From Kingdonia uniflora (Eukaryota; Streptophyta; Magnoliopsida; Ranunculales; Circaeasteraceae), in the NCBI GenBank assembly GCA_014058105.1, contig JACGCM010002611.1, positions 248,001-312,000 on the forward strand: a DNA stretch of 64,000 bases, given 5' to 3'. Position 1 is the stretch's first letter; each line of letters starts with the position of its first letter. This document shows positions 12,661-23,675 of the stretch, one piece after another. A model generated the notes under the pieces. That model ran no database searches. It saw only the letters and a list, made by a program, of their open reading frames with translations, and was not told the origin of the DNA. The position numbers and the translations under genes are program-made.

Positions 12661-15050
12661 ATGGCTGCACCGGTTGTTTCCATGGTTTTAAACCAACTGG
12701 GCACTTTTTTCCGAGAGGAGATCGAGAAAGAAGTGAGAATGGTAGTGGGTGCCGAGAAAGAGATACAAAAACTGGTGTTGGGTGCCAAGGAAGAGATTGA
12801 AAAACTGGAAGTAACATTGACAGCCATTCAAGCTGTTCTTCATGATGCTGACAGAAAACAAGTTCAAGACAAACGAGTGAAGCTCTGGTTGGAGAGGCTC
12901 AAGGAGGTTGTCTATGAAATCGAGGACATATTGGACAAGTGGAACACCAAAATTATTCAATCTAAAATCAGAAATCAGAACTCGCAGGTATTGTTCCCAC
13001 TTAGACCCTTGCTTTTGTTTCAATGATAGTGTTCTTTTGCCAAATAATTTGGGACTCGAAATTAAAAGCTTAAGGGAAAAACTTGACTCCCTAGATCGTG
13101 ATAAGAATACCTATGGTCTCGCAAGCGGAATGCCGACCGAGGTAGTACAAGCACCACCACGACAAACGACTAGCTCTTTGGTCAATGAATCAGAGGTCTT
13201 TGGCCGTGATGCTGAAAGAAAAATCATAGTTAACAAGTTGTTGAGCGAGAGTAGTGACAATGATCAAGATGGGGTCCCCATCATCTCTATAGTTGGAATG
13301 GGTGGACTTGGCAAGACTACCCTCGCCCAACTGGTTTCAAGCGATGAAAATGTTGTGAAGCACTTTGAGAAGATACTCTGGGTGTGTGTGTCCGAACCTT
13401 TTGATAGAATAAGGCTTGCTAAGGCAATCATTGAAGCCATTGAGGGGAAGGTTCCAACTTATCATGAATGGGATGCTTTGCATCGTCATCTATCAAAAGC
13501 TGTTAAAAATAAGCGATTTATGCTTGTACTAGACGATGATTGGACAGAGGATCATAATGATTGGAGTCCATTTAAGCTTTCGCTCAACGGTGGTGCACCA
13601 GGCAGTAGAATCTTGGTCGTTGGATTTGAGCAACAATTACTATCTTCGTGAACTTCCTAATGAGATAGGGGAATTGATACATCTAAGGTCGTTGGATTTG
13701 AGCAGAGCATTAAGTCTTAGAAATCTTCCTAATGAGATAGGGGAATTGATACATCTAAGGTATCTGGACTTGTCATTGACAAGGGTGGAGAAGTTACCAA
13801 ATAGTTTGAGTAATCTGTGTAATCTGCAGACCTTGAAACTCAACGGATGTGGAGATCTTCGTGAACTGCCTGCAAGTATAGGTAATATGATTGGCTTAAG
13901 ACATCTCGAAATTTACGACACGAGGAAACTGAGATCCTTGCCTGAAGGGATAGAGAGATTAGCTTCCCTTTGTTCATTAAGTAAGTTCATTGTAGGCAAA
14001 GGATGTAAGCTTGGAGATCTAAAAGGCCTAAACTTGATCCAGGGGAGCTTAGAAATAAGTGGGTTGTGGAGAGTGAAATCTGCGAACGAGGGTAAGGAAG
14101 TACATTTGGCAAATAAGCGAGGCATCCATGCACTAACATTGGATTTTAGGTTGCCTAATGAGTTAGAGGATATTAGTGAAGGTGATAAAGAGATGATGGA
14201 GGGTGTGCTGGAAGGACTCCAACCACATCCAAACTTGGAGGAACTCAAGATAAAATGGTACGCTGGCTCCAAGTTACCAAGCTGGATGATGAGCGATTTA
14301 GCTTCAATGTATTCGAAACTCCGTACATTAGAGCTGACTTTAACTTCATTGGATTCACTGAAGCGCATAGGCCCCGAATTCTTTGGAATTTCAGATGAGG
14401 AGGTTATGAAGGGTACAAGTGGAATTTCAGATATAGATGATGCTACTTCTTCCATAAACAGAGAAACATTAGTAGTTTTCCCATGCTTAATTAAACTCGA
14501 ATTATATGGAATGCCAGAGTTGGAGGAGTGGGTGTTACCATTTGAAAGCAGTGATACATTACATATCATGCCACGTCTCCGTATCCTAAGAATTGACTGG
14601 GCCCCCAAATTGAAGGTGTTGTCTACTCTTGGAAGACTAGAATCGCTGGAAGAGCTGACTTTAACTTCATTGTATTCACTCAAGCGCATAGGCCCCAAAT
14701 TCTTTGGAATTTCAGAAGATGATGATGTTATGAAGGGTGCAAGTGGATCGAGCAGAGGTGGAGAATCACTACCAATAATTGTTTTCCCAAAGTTGAAGAG
14801 ACTCGAATTCAGGAACATGTATGAGTTGGAAGAATGGAAGATGATGATGCCGAGTTGGAGAGAAGACGTCAGTTTCATTATGCCATGCCTCAAGGATTTG
14901 TCACTTCACACCTGCAAGAAGCTAAAGGTAGTTCCACACAACATCTTCTCTTATCAAACGGTGGGGGAACGCATAGAAGGCTGCCCAAAATTGAATAAAC
15001 GTTTAGGGATGAATCAAATCATCAGAAGGAAAGAAGAGGGAGAAAGGTAA
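12661..15050 (+). pseudogene. CC-NBS-LRR (NLR) resistance-gene homologue, internally deleted
   Basis: The ATG at 12661 opens an Rx-type coiled-coil N-terminus (MAAPVVSMVLNQLGTFF, then AIQAVLHDADRKQVQD, KLWLERLKEVVYEIEDILD). A frameshift near 13000 moves the reading by one; it continues as PCFCFN and then the NB-ARC with P-loop GMGGLGKTT (about 13296), WVCVSEPFD and a kinase-2 motif LVLDDDWTED, where the family has LVLDDVW. At RNBS-B (GSRILV, about 13605-13620) the reading jumps straight into leucine-rich repeats (LDLSNNYYLRELPNEIGEL). GLPL, RNBS-D and MHD are all missing and the frame changes. The LRR part then stays open to the stop at 15048-15050. Normal CNLs of this kind exceed 850 residues. 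It cannot make a standard receptor; a short transcript from either half is possible. Confidence 0.88.
13653..13796 (+). repeat. Duplicated leucine-rich repeat unit (72 bp)
   Basis: The block starting CTTCCTAATGAGATAGGGGA at 13653 occurs again at 13725, nearly identical over about 50 bp (LPNEIGELIHLR twice, 24 residues apart). A recent in-frame LRR duplication just after the deletion junction. Confidence 0.85.
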
Positions 15051-15155
15051 ATACACTTTGTTTTGTTTATTAACAGACAGCTCCTCTATATATGGTTATT
15101 TTTTGTTTTGTTTTGTGTAACTCTTACAAAAATGTTTTATTTGTAATTCTTATAG

Positions 15156-15228
15156 TCTTTCAAAATCGACAGCGCTGGAAATCGGAAACCGCCGAATCGA
15201 CTTTTGGAGATCTCTGAAAGAGTTTACG
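15156..15228 (+). pseudogene. Formin-type first coding exon without its ATG
   Basis: Reads SFKIDSAGNRKPPNRLLEI then SERVY and ends TTTACG|GTGCGT, a good donor. In class II formins the first exon is a short ATG-led segment with RKPP..LLEI.ERVY, splicing in this phase to VFD.CF. Here the donor joins in phase to the acceptor at 15999|16000 (GTTGCAG|TG TTT GAT). The expected formin start residues are gone, and an in-frame TAG lies at 15153-15155 immediately before. The exon could be used only if an upstream exon feeds it in phase 0 at the AG at 15154-15155. Confidence 0.7.
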
Positions 15229-15971
15229 GTGCGTAATTACAACTTCTTTTGGTTAATTTGGTGAATATTAGCTTGATAGAAGTTACTTAAAAGTAGTGGA
15301 GAAGTTTAGTGGATTTGCTTACAATTATTTAGTCTAATGAGATTTTATCCGCCATGGTGGAGAGAAGAATCTCTTATTGTATAGTGGTGAAGCTCAAGTA
15401 TTTATATAGGAATGTATTGTGAGAATTGGAGAAGAATTCAGTTTTTGTGATAAACCAAACTGAATTTAAAAAATTGGACCTGACCATGTTCTTTTATTTT
15501 GTGTGATAACGGATTTTGTAAGCAGACTTATCTGTGCAAGCAAGATGGGTTTGCATCTCAGTCGAACAACACAAAGTAAAAATTATTATTACTTTGCAGC
15601 AACGCTTATCTCTCACTTAAAATGCCCATAACCGCGTATTTTTGTTTAAGAGTTTTATCTAGTGTACTGTGTATTAAAATTTTAAATGAAAAATGTTATC
15701 TTCTTCATTTACTTTTAAGAGTTGTGGAAGGGAAAATTTTCGTGAAGTTCACAACTACCATGTTTTCTATTCACGGGTATGCATCACAATTGGAAATGAT
15801 ATATATGCACGATAATTGATTTCTAGATGAGTTTATTAAGAGAAATGAGGTCTTTGATTTCGCCTTTATATTAGAAAAGCAAAAACTCTTAATCATTTCA
15901 TGTCTTTCTTGATTGTATCATGTCTGACGTGCCGTGTCTTGGGTTAAAGCTATGAATATGGAATCTCAAAT

Positions 15972-18614
15972 ATGTACTATTGGGATTTGACCGTTGCAGT
16001 GTTTGATTCTTGCTTCTCCACGGACATTTTGGAAGTGGGTGAATTTAAGAGTTACATGGATGGGATTGTGGCGCAGCTACAAGATTACTTCCCAGATTCG
16101 TCTTTCACGGTTTTTAACTTCAGAGAGGGAGAAAGGAGCGAAATTTCAGATTTATTATCTGAACACGAAATGACTGTTATGGATTACCCTACGCAATACG
16201 AGGGGTGTCCTGTGTTACCGTTGGAGATGATTAATAACTTCTTGAAATCTAGCCAGGGCTGGTTGTCATTAGAAGGACAACAAAATGTGTTACTAATGCA
16301 CTGCGAGAGAGGAGGTTGGCCCATGCTTGCTTTCATGCTTGCAGGTCTCCTTTTATATAGAAAACAGTACACGGGGGAGGTCAAAACTTTGGAAATGGTC
16401 TACAAGCAAGCTCCTGTAGAACTACTCCATCTATTGTCTCCTTTGAACTCAAAACCATCACAACTAAGATATCTCCAGTACATCTCTAGAAGAAACCTCA
16501 ATTCAAATTGGCCCCCTTCAGAAACACCTTTGACTTTGGATATCCTTATCCTTAGATCCCTACCACTGATAAATGGAGAAAGAAGTTGCATGCCCATTGT
16601 TCGTGTTTACGGTCAGGACCCTTTAGCAGTAGCTAGCAGAAGTTCGAAAATCTTATTTTCAACTCCAAAGACAAAGAAACGTGTTCGCCGCTACACAAAG
16701 GTAATGCTTTAAAAAATTGAGAACAATGCTATTATTTGGTAGGGGGTTTGTTTTTTATATTCGGTTAAATCCAAGAAATGTCAGATATAGTGAAATCACA
16801 AATGATAAACAGGACAATCTCAAGCGAAGCGAATACAAAGAAATATTTTAAACATCAGCTAAAAATAAATAAATTTATGTATAAAAATCAGTCACACAAA
16901 GAAATTGTATAGAATAGCAGGTGTCGTATATGTCGACTAAAAGGGAAAACATGACTTTCGTGTTAATTCGTCCAATTCAACATTAACTTAATAAATATTC
17001 CTCAACTTGCAGAGCTAAAAGATAGTCGTGAAAATATTTGGTACTAACTTTGTTTAGCAAATTCACCGGTTTTCTCTCTTTTTCCTGAGAATTTGAAGAA
17101 ACTTGTGAATATGGTTCAGAGTGTATTATAGATATTGGAATCTGATTAGGATGTTTGAAGAATGAAACCTTGTGAATTGTAATTGCAGGCGGAGGAGCAC
17201 ACATCAATGCAAAAAATCAATATTTCGTGTCTTATTCAAGGGGATGTGGTACTTGAATGCATTCATTTGGATGATGATTTGGTACATGAGGAAATGATGT
17301 TCAGGATTATGTTTAACACAACGCTTATACAATCAAATGTTTTCATGCTCGGCCGTGAAGAGATTGATGTCTTATGGGATTATAAGGATCAATTACCCAA
17401 GGAATTCAAAGCAGAGGTATGTGATCAGGTCTTTCTTTTTCCGGTTTCTTTGTTTTTGGTTATGAAAGACTTAAATGCATAAATTATCTGCGGGTCAGGT
17501 ACTTTTTTCGGACTTCAATGCGATAAATGAAGACGAGGAAGAATTCTTTGAGGTTGAGGAAGAATTCTATGAGGTTGAGGAGATTTTCAATAATGTTGAT
17601 GGAAAGGTGGATTCTGATGGAAAGGAGATTTTTTCTTATGAAGAGCTCAAAATGGCAACAAATAACTTCCAAGATAAGCTTGGTAGTGGCGGGTCAGCTT
17701 CTGTTTTCAAGGGTGTCTTGAAAGACGGGACACAGGTGGCTGTAAAAAGTGTCCTAGATATGAGTCTGGGGGAGCAGATGCTGAAGCGGTTTTATGACGC
17801 AGAAGTGTCTGCACTTGCAAATGTAAAACATGCTCATCTTGTAATCCTTCGTGGATATTGTATTCACATGATAGAAATGGTGAGACTTTTCTACATCGTC
17901 TATAATCTTTTACCTAATGGGTCGCTGGACAATTGGATTTTCTCAAGGACGGGTGGTCCCACCGGTCGATATTTATCTTGGAAATCAAGATACAGAATTG
18001 CGGTTGATGTTGCTGAGGCGCTTGCATACCTTCATCATGATTGCAGCCCGCAGATATTGCATCTTGATGTTAAACCCGGCAATATACTACTTGATAACAA
18101 TTTTCGAGGAGTTCTATCTGATTTTGGGTTCTCTAGGTTGATGGAAAGCGATGTGGGCACAGTTTTTTCATCGATGAGAGGGACACATGGGTACATTGAC
18201 CCTGAGTGGAAACGTGGGATCTCAGTAAAATGTGATATCTATAGTTATGGTAAGGTACTTCTGGATATATTTTTTGGCAAATGTGATGTTTGTTTGAACC
18301 TGGAGGGCATTGATATATATAAGAGGCATTCTGAAGGCGGCAATTCGGAAGGGGAACAAAAACTCTTCCATGCTTTTATGTGGAAAACATTAAGAGAGTC
18401 TAAAATAATGGACCTTTTTGATAAGAGACTTGTGGAGAATGAAGGAGTGGATGAGAGAGAAGCAATTTGTTTGGTTTATGCAGCTCTATCGTGCCATCAA
18501 GATAAGCGTGAGTTGAGGCCGCATGATATGAGAGAGGTCATAGACATTCTGAATCAGAAGATTCAGAAGGGTACTGAGCTCAGCCGGCTGTTGGAACTTG
18601 GAAGTACTACCTAA
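15972..18614 (+). CDS. Chimeric gene: formin PTEN-like + C2 domains fused to receptor-like kinase domain
   Basis: Proposed exons are 16000-16700 (or 15972-16700 if read from the in-frame ATG at 15972), 17189-17416 and 17499-18614. Phases match at each GT-AG junction, giving about 690 residues from 15972, or 662 from the ATG at 16056. Exon 2 is the phosphatase/tensin-like domain of plant class II formins (TVMDYPTQYEGCP, MHCERGGWPMLAFM, QLRYLQYISRRN); its loop is HCERGG without the catalytic Arg, as is usual in formins. Exon 3 is the C2 domain (GDVVLECIHLDDDL, KEFKAE). The last exon starts with the formin continuation VLFSDFNAI plus an acidic linker, then runs without a break into a kinase of the At5g20050-like family: loop LGSGGSASVFKG, VAVK (about 17744), HLDVKPGNILLD (about 18059), DFG (18120) and GYIDPEWKRG. 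FH1, FH2 and any membrane segment are absent. The Gly loop resembles the parent family. The HLD motif makes it a non-RD kinase. Inference: a cytosolic, lipid-binding kinase. Expression is unproven. Confidence 0.82.
17535..17576 (+). repeat. 21-bp in-frame tandem duplication in the fusion linker
   Basis: GAGGAAGAATTCTTTGAGGT and its near copy from 17556 encode EEEFFEV then EEEFYEV. It lies in the acidic stretch between the C2 and kinase domains. It preserves the frame. Confidence 0.85.
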
Positions 18615-19499
18615 ATGACGAAAGAATATTAGCTGTTATCTGTTTTTGAAAATCATGTTGTGTGCTCCTAAGGATCAATGATGCTTAGGAATTAGGATGG
18701 TGGATTGACAACGAATTCGTGAACTGTGAAGCCTGTACAAGGAAATGCTATGAGAGTGGAACCCAAGAAGGGTAAAACGCGTTAGAACCGGTCTTCTGTA
18801 TTGGTGTCTGGACTCAAACCAGCTGATGTTCAAAATGAGGTTAGACGACTGGAGATCCAAGTAAACAGTGTATTCTTCCAACAACAGTTTGTCTTAACTT
18901 TCTTTTCTGCTAGTCTCTTAATTTTGATGGTATTCTTCTTTGATGTTTCTGTTATTATAGACTTACTGGATATTATTTTACTCCCAAGTTCCCGGCATTC
19001 GAAGTTGTTAATCTAACCATATGGCTTCTGCAATGTATTACGTAAATTTGCTAAAGAGACTCGCAAAGCACTAAAGGAAATGGAAGTAAGTTTCAAATCA
19101 GATGCCAAGCTCATAAAAGCCACTCTTAAGTTTAATGGTTTGGTTACGGTGATTTTAACTGGACAACTGAAGAGAATTTAAATAGTCGCTGGGTTGGATC
19201 TTTAATCTTCGTCAAGATAGGCAGTATGCAGTTAAACCACTCCTTTGTGCCAATTTACACTCTAGTTGAGATTTTAGCGCACCCCGAATAATCCAATCTC
19301 CGCGTAAGCATCTGGACTTGATAATCACCGCAGCTTTCAAGCTGGAGACCGTGAAAATACTATGCTGGCCATACATTGCTTCTATTACAGCTGAGACAAA
19401 ATTTTCCCACATTAACCACTTAGAGAATGAAATAAGATGTTAAATCCGAATCAAAGCGAAAGCACAAGTGCGAGGAGTTATAACAAATAATTTAGGGGT
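18615..19499. other. 3' flank of the chimera, no gene recognised
   Basis: Includes short open frames on both strands (for example 18801-19016 plus, 19212-19412 minus) that match nothing I recognise. The first few hundred bases are probably 3' UTR. Confidence 0.45.
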
Positions 19500-20115
19500 T
19501 TTTATTTTTTGTTTAATTTGGATGCTGTTGAGTAATTTTGGTTAAGTTTTTGGTGATTTTTTTTCCAAATAGAGCTAAATTATGATGCATGTTGTTATAG
19601 TAACTGTTAGTTCCTACATTTTGTATTTGTAGTTGCTAGAAGTTACACAGTAAGTAGGAGTTTAGTCTATTTGTTTACTAGAGACACATTATATAGTGTA
19701 AATGAGATCCTCATCTCTCTATGTAGTAGTGAAGCCGAAGTCTTAAATTAGAAACTGAACGTAAGATGGATGCCAGTAGATTATTTACTCATTTTAGTGC
19801 AAGCAAGATGGGGGTTGCATCTCAGTTGAACTCTGAACGTAGAAGTTACTTTACAACAATGGCTATCTGGCACATAAAATACCCATAGCCTCGTAGTAGA
19901 TTTAAGAGTTTTATAGAATGTATTCCAATTTGCTTGAAAATGGTATCTTTTGCTTTTTCCCTTAAGAGCTACGAAATTATCTGTAGAATTCGCGACCGAC
20001 CGTCATGTTTTCTATCAACAAGATATGCATTAACAAGATACTTGTTCATCGCTACCCAGAGATAATGCTTTCAAAAATTCAGGATATAATGCTATTATTT
20101 GGCAATGAGCTAATT
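19500..20115 (+). repeat. Decayed second copy of formin-derived intron 1 and exon 2 edge
   Basis: Patches match 15240-15830 in order (for example AGTTTAGTCTATTTGTTTAC, GCAAGCAAGATGGG, TTAAGAGTTTTAT and CATGTTTTCTAT). The match then jumps to the exon 2 / intron 2 edge: CGCTACCCAGAGATAATGCT at about 20050 corresponds to 16690-16709, followed by AATGCTATTATTTGG. Almost all of exon 2 is missing, and the donor GT has become AT. This shows a tandem duplication of the formin-derived module that later collapsed. Confidence 0.65.
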
Positions 20116-20299
20116 TTGATAAATTCATCATATGTCAGATGTAATGCAATGTAGGGTTTGGTCCCCACCGTGTCAGACTGGTAAGCCCATCTCCATAGGG
20201 TTCGATTAGGAAAAGAGAAGAAACGATGGTTAGCCTCTTATAAATATAAAGGCTAGGTCCTTCTTATATTAAACTAATGAAGTTTATACTCTAACAAGG

Positions 20300-20512
20300 A
20301 TTTTTATTTATAAGAAAAGGCATCGGTGATATATAAAGTAGAATCTGAACTCAAGTACTATACACCTCGCAGGATCTTAAACGATGTGAGACTAAGCCAT
20401 TGGTGCAACCATCACCGCTATTGGGCTAAGCGCATTTCCAATACCCGCTCATCCTGCACCGCTATTGGGCGAGACGCCTTTCCAATACCCGCTCAGCCGG
20501 GGTGTTACAACT
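20300..20512 (-). mobile_element. Truncated LTR of the TRIM family
   Basis: From GGCATCGGTGA to GGGGTGTTACA it follows the LTR of the 7711-8219 element, ending in the same ACA. The first 80 bp of the LTR are missing or unrecognisable. A short inner duplication (CACCGCTATTGGGC twice, about 20414 and 20457) is private to this copy. No second LTR is nearby. Confidence 0.72.
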
Positions 20513-22370
20513 TTAGTGGTATGCAAGTTATGTATATCCTTTGTAATATGCCCTCTTGGATACAGGAGATGGCATGTTTCCTTAGTCTTCCTACAAGTAT
20601 TTGTAAAATAAAGACCTATGTGCTCAAATAGTTTAATATTTCAGTTAAGAATAGAGCCGATATTTCAAGCATCGATCATTTGTTCAAGTTTCAACAATAA
20701 TTAACTTCAATTTATGGTAGACTGGAGTTTCGTATTATGCATTCAATCCTTTTGTTGCAAGTCTTTGTTGTCTTCAATATTGCGTACAATCTTATATAAA
20801 TTCAATCCCATCAAAGAGATCTTCCGCATAATTCAAAGATACATTCTACCCTAACTTAATGCATACTAACCATTACATATACAATTTCAACAACGTAAAT
20901 TCACTAATAAATATACTAAAAATCAAATCTTCGATTACAAAATTTTATGAACAACACGTAATTGAGAGATTTAAAAGAAATGAACCCAAATCTTTCTTAA
21001 CAATTTCAATATTTTCTCTTTTCTATGTAGTTCCGTCGTGATTTCTCGCCAAATATTTATTTCCTCGGATTGGTAAGATCTAATATAAACTTCCTTCAAT
21101 ATCCAATAAGCTTATGCACTGCTCATAGCCTCATACAACTCCGGATTGAAAGATTTACTGAGATGTCAAGCTTAGAAAGATAAACCAAGCAAAAGATAAA
21201 GTATTGTCAATCAGTGTTTTAGGAGACTCGGGTGATATCTCACAGGAAGAAGTTGTACAAGAATTTTAGATTATAGCTTTCGCTGGAAGAGCATCGTCAG
21301 ATAGGTTTATCTCATTACTTTTTTCGCGGGTTGATCATACAACCTTTTAATGGAATGACCAGACCAAAGTTCATAAACATGAGTTTTAGACTTTAGACTT
21401 TCTAGGGTGTAGAAGGCACCACCTCGTATTTACTCTACTCCGCCCCTTCCATATATCTGGCCATCCCCCAACCCGAACCATTCATCATGTGCCTGTTATA
21501 ACCCCAATCTTGCCTTTAATGCATATGAAATTCGTCCCCAGACATATCGTTGTTCCCATCCCATCCGTGGAGCTCATCCCCCAGAATTTGCCATCCAAAT
21601 GGAAGAACATGACCAGAAAATCTATCACCATAGGAAATGTGGTAAGGAACACCGATGAGGTTTAGCTCCAACATATTGCCGAGTAAGAGTAGACAATTAA
21701 GATTTAAGAGTAGATAACTGGTCCAGCTTAATTGGGTGAGTGACAACATCTATGCAAAATTGGAAATGCAGCATGTATATAAGATATGGCATGATACGAC
21801 TAGGAGTGCTTATCTTGTACATTTAATGTAGAAGAAAATTTGGAGAAAACAAATCCAACATAACAGATCAAATACTGAATGAATATTACTTTATTGATTT
21901 CATCTCATAAATCTTGAAACCGAATGTAACAGTTTAGAGCTACTACAACCTAAGACTTTTAAGTCGCAGCCTTGTCGAGGAACCTATAGTAGTATATGAA
22001 GTTCAAGTGAAATTTCAGAAGAGCCAAGTGGATCTGTTTGTCTACTTATATTAAGAAATGAGTCTGAATCCTCTCCATTGCCGTGGAGAGAAATATCTCT
22101 ACTCCTTTTAAGTAGGTTTTTACCGCGTGGCTAAATTTGTACTAGCAGGTTATTTGTAGCGGTTCAGGTTAAAGAGTTAAACCACACCCCTGTTTATGCT
22201 AATATGGCAACAATCTATCTAAAAAGGAGTAGATAATTTTTTCTTTCCACCACGGAGGAGAGGATCTTATTCCCAAAAATTTTTGGAGAAAGAAGATCTT
22301 TTTCACAAAAATTTCAAAACGAGAATGGCTTGTGTCAATGAGATTACAATCATAGTTAGATGGAGCTCAC
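20513..22370. other. No gene seen
   Basis: AT-rich 1.9 kb. Small open frames only. On the minus strand it lies downstream of the NPF5-like remnant, where the missing last exon would be expected; I found no trace of it. Confidence 0.5.
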
Positions 22371-23500
22371 CTGAAAGTTGGGGTGTGAAGAACCTGTCGT
22401 TTTCCTGTGTTGTAATGTAAAGGCCCAAATTCATGAAGTTCTGAGGGATCACTTGGAAGGGCAAGTTTACGATTCTTAATAGCAGCAGTTGGGACATGAA
22501 TAAGATCCTTCGCGGGGCTCTTGGTGTTCCGAACCTTATGCCTGTAATATGGTGTACCTAGGTAGAAAATAAATAGTAATAATGCGAGACCGACTGTAGG
22601 GATACCGTACCCCAATCTCCAACCTAAATTCTCTTGTATATACACAAGCCCAAGTGTAGCAGCCAATATCCCAAGAAAAGAGTTTTTTTGCTTTTTCTCA
22701 CTAGAATTGAAATCGTCAAATTGGTCTGCACCAAATGTAGAGATATTTGGCTTAGTTCCACCCGCTCCAACGGCTATGATATAGAGAGCTAAGTAGAAGA
22801 AGGCAGTTTACATAGTTGAAGCTTTCTTGTAGATTTCATTTGTACAAGTTGGACGCAATGATTTTAGAGAGACAACCATCGTTAAAAGCACCATACCCTG
22901 CTCAGATATTTGTATGTTTTTACTAGTTAAAGGGAAAAAGCTTGTGAAAACTGGAAGATTAAAATGCGAAGATCTAAACCAAGTAACTAGGATTTGTAGA
23001 TAACATGTATTAAGAATGAGAAAAATACTTAATTAATTACCCTTATGTAAACAACGGCTGATGCAGTGAAGGTCCAAAACCGGCCAAAATAAGTATCTGC
23101 AACATAGGCACCGAATATCGGTGTGAGCCAAACTGACCCAGACCAATTATTGACATTCTTCACCGATGAAACCGTGTCTTCACGAAGCTGAGTTGTCAAG
23201 TACGTCACTAAATTTGATGCTATCCCGAAGAAAGCCATCCTCTCAAATGCTTCATAACCTATAAAATTCACGGGAAGAGGAAAAAGAGATATTGAAATCA
23301 GTATGGTAATGTTGTTTATTTATTAAACCTTACAGAATTGCTATAATATCTTTTTATGTTCTGAAAAAATCAGAATTTTCAAATAATCAAAGACTTACAG
23401 AGAAGAAAAACGCAAGCCTTCCATTTTCCAGTTTTAGAGACAAGAACCGGTTGCCTTTGAAGGTCAACAGTTCCATCTCGAGTATGGAACAAATTCTTAT
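22371..23500 (-). pseudogene. NPF5-like (NRT1/PTR family) transporter, N-terminal half, broken
   Basis: Three exons can be read on the minus strand. First, about 23500-23400, reads RDGTVDLQRQPV and KTGKWKACVF with no visible ATG. Second, about 23262-23034, reads YEAFERMAFFGIASNLVTYL, NWSGSVWLTPIFGAYVADT and FGRFWTF. Third, 22897-22371, reads AVGAGGTKPNISTFGADQFD, ATLGLVYIQENLGW and YYRHKVRNTKSPAKDL. These are signature stretches of the NPF5 group of proton-coupled nitrate/peptide carriers. A stop TAA interrupts exon 3 (22808-22810), and the helix segment between the ADQFDDF region and ATLGLV is deleted. The last exon, about half the protein, is absent. Confidence 0.85.
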
Positions 23501-23533
23501 ATACCAAAGAGAAAGAAAGGAAGAAATTCAAAT

Positions 23534-23602
23534 CAGTTGATGTTTTGAGTGGGGAATTCTTTCTTTATCAGTTGATGTTTTGAGTGGGGAATCCATTCTT
23601 TG
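23534..23602. repeat. 35-bp tandem duplication upstream of the NPF remnant
   Basis: CAGTTGATGTTTTGAGTGGG begins at 23534 and again at 23569. Two copies only. Confidence 0.8.
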
Positions 23603-23675
23603 CTTTTTCGTTGCAGTTTATGACCATAATTCAAAAGAAATGGAGGTCTTGGAGTTGACTAACCCCAACAAGGAC

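Noticed and set aside
13913..14893. 326-residue minus-strand open frame
   Set aside because: It is antisense to the leucine-rich repeats of the NLR. LRR coding often leaves the opposite strand open; no domain is visible.
12661..18614. Single NLR with an integrated formin-kinase domain
   Set aside because: The only visible donor at the NLR end enters the formin exon in the wrong frame and soon meets a stop, and the NB-ARC is already broken. Adjacent but separate genes is the better reading.
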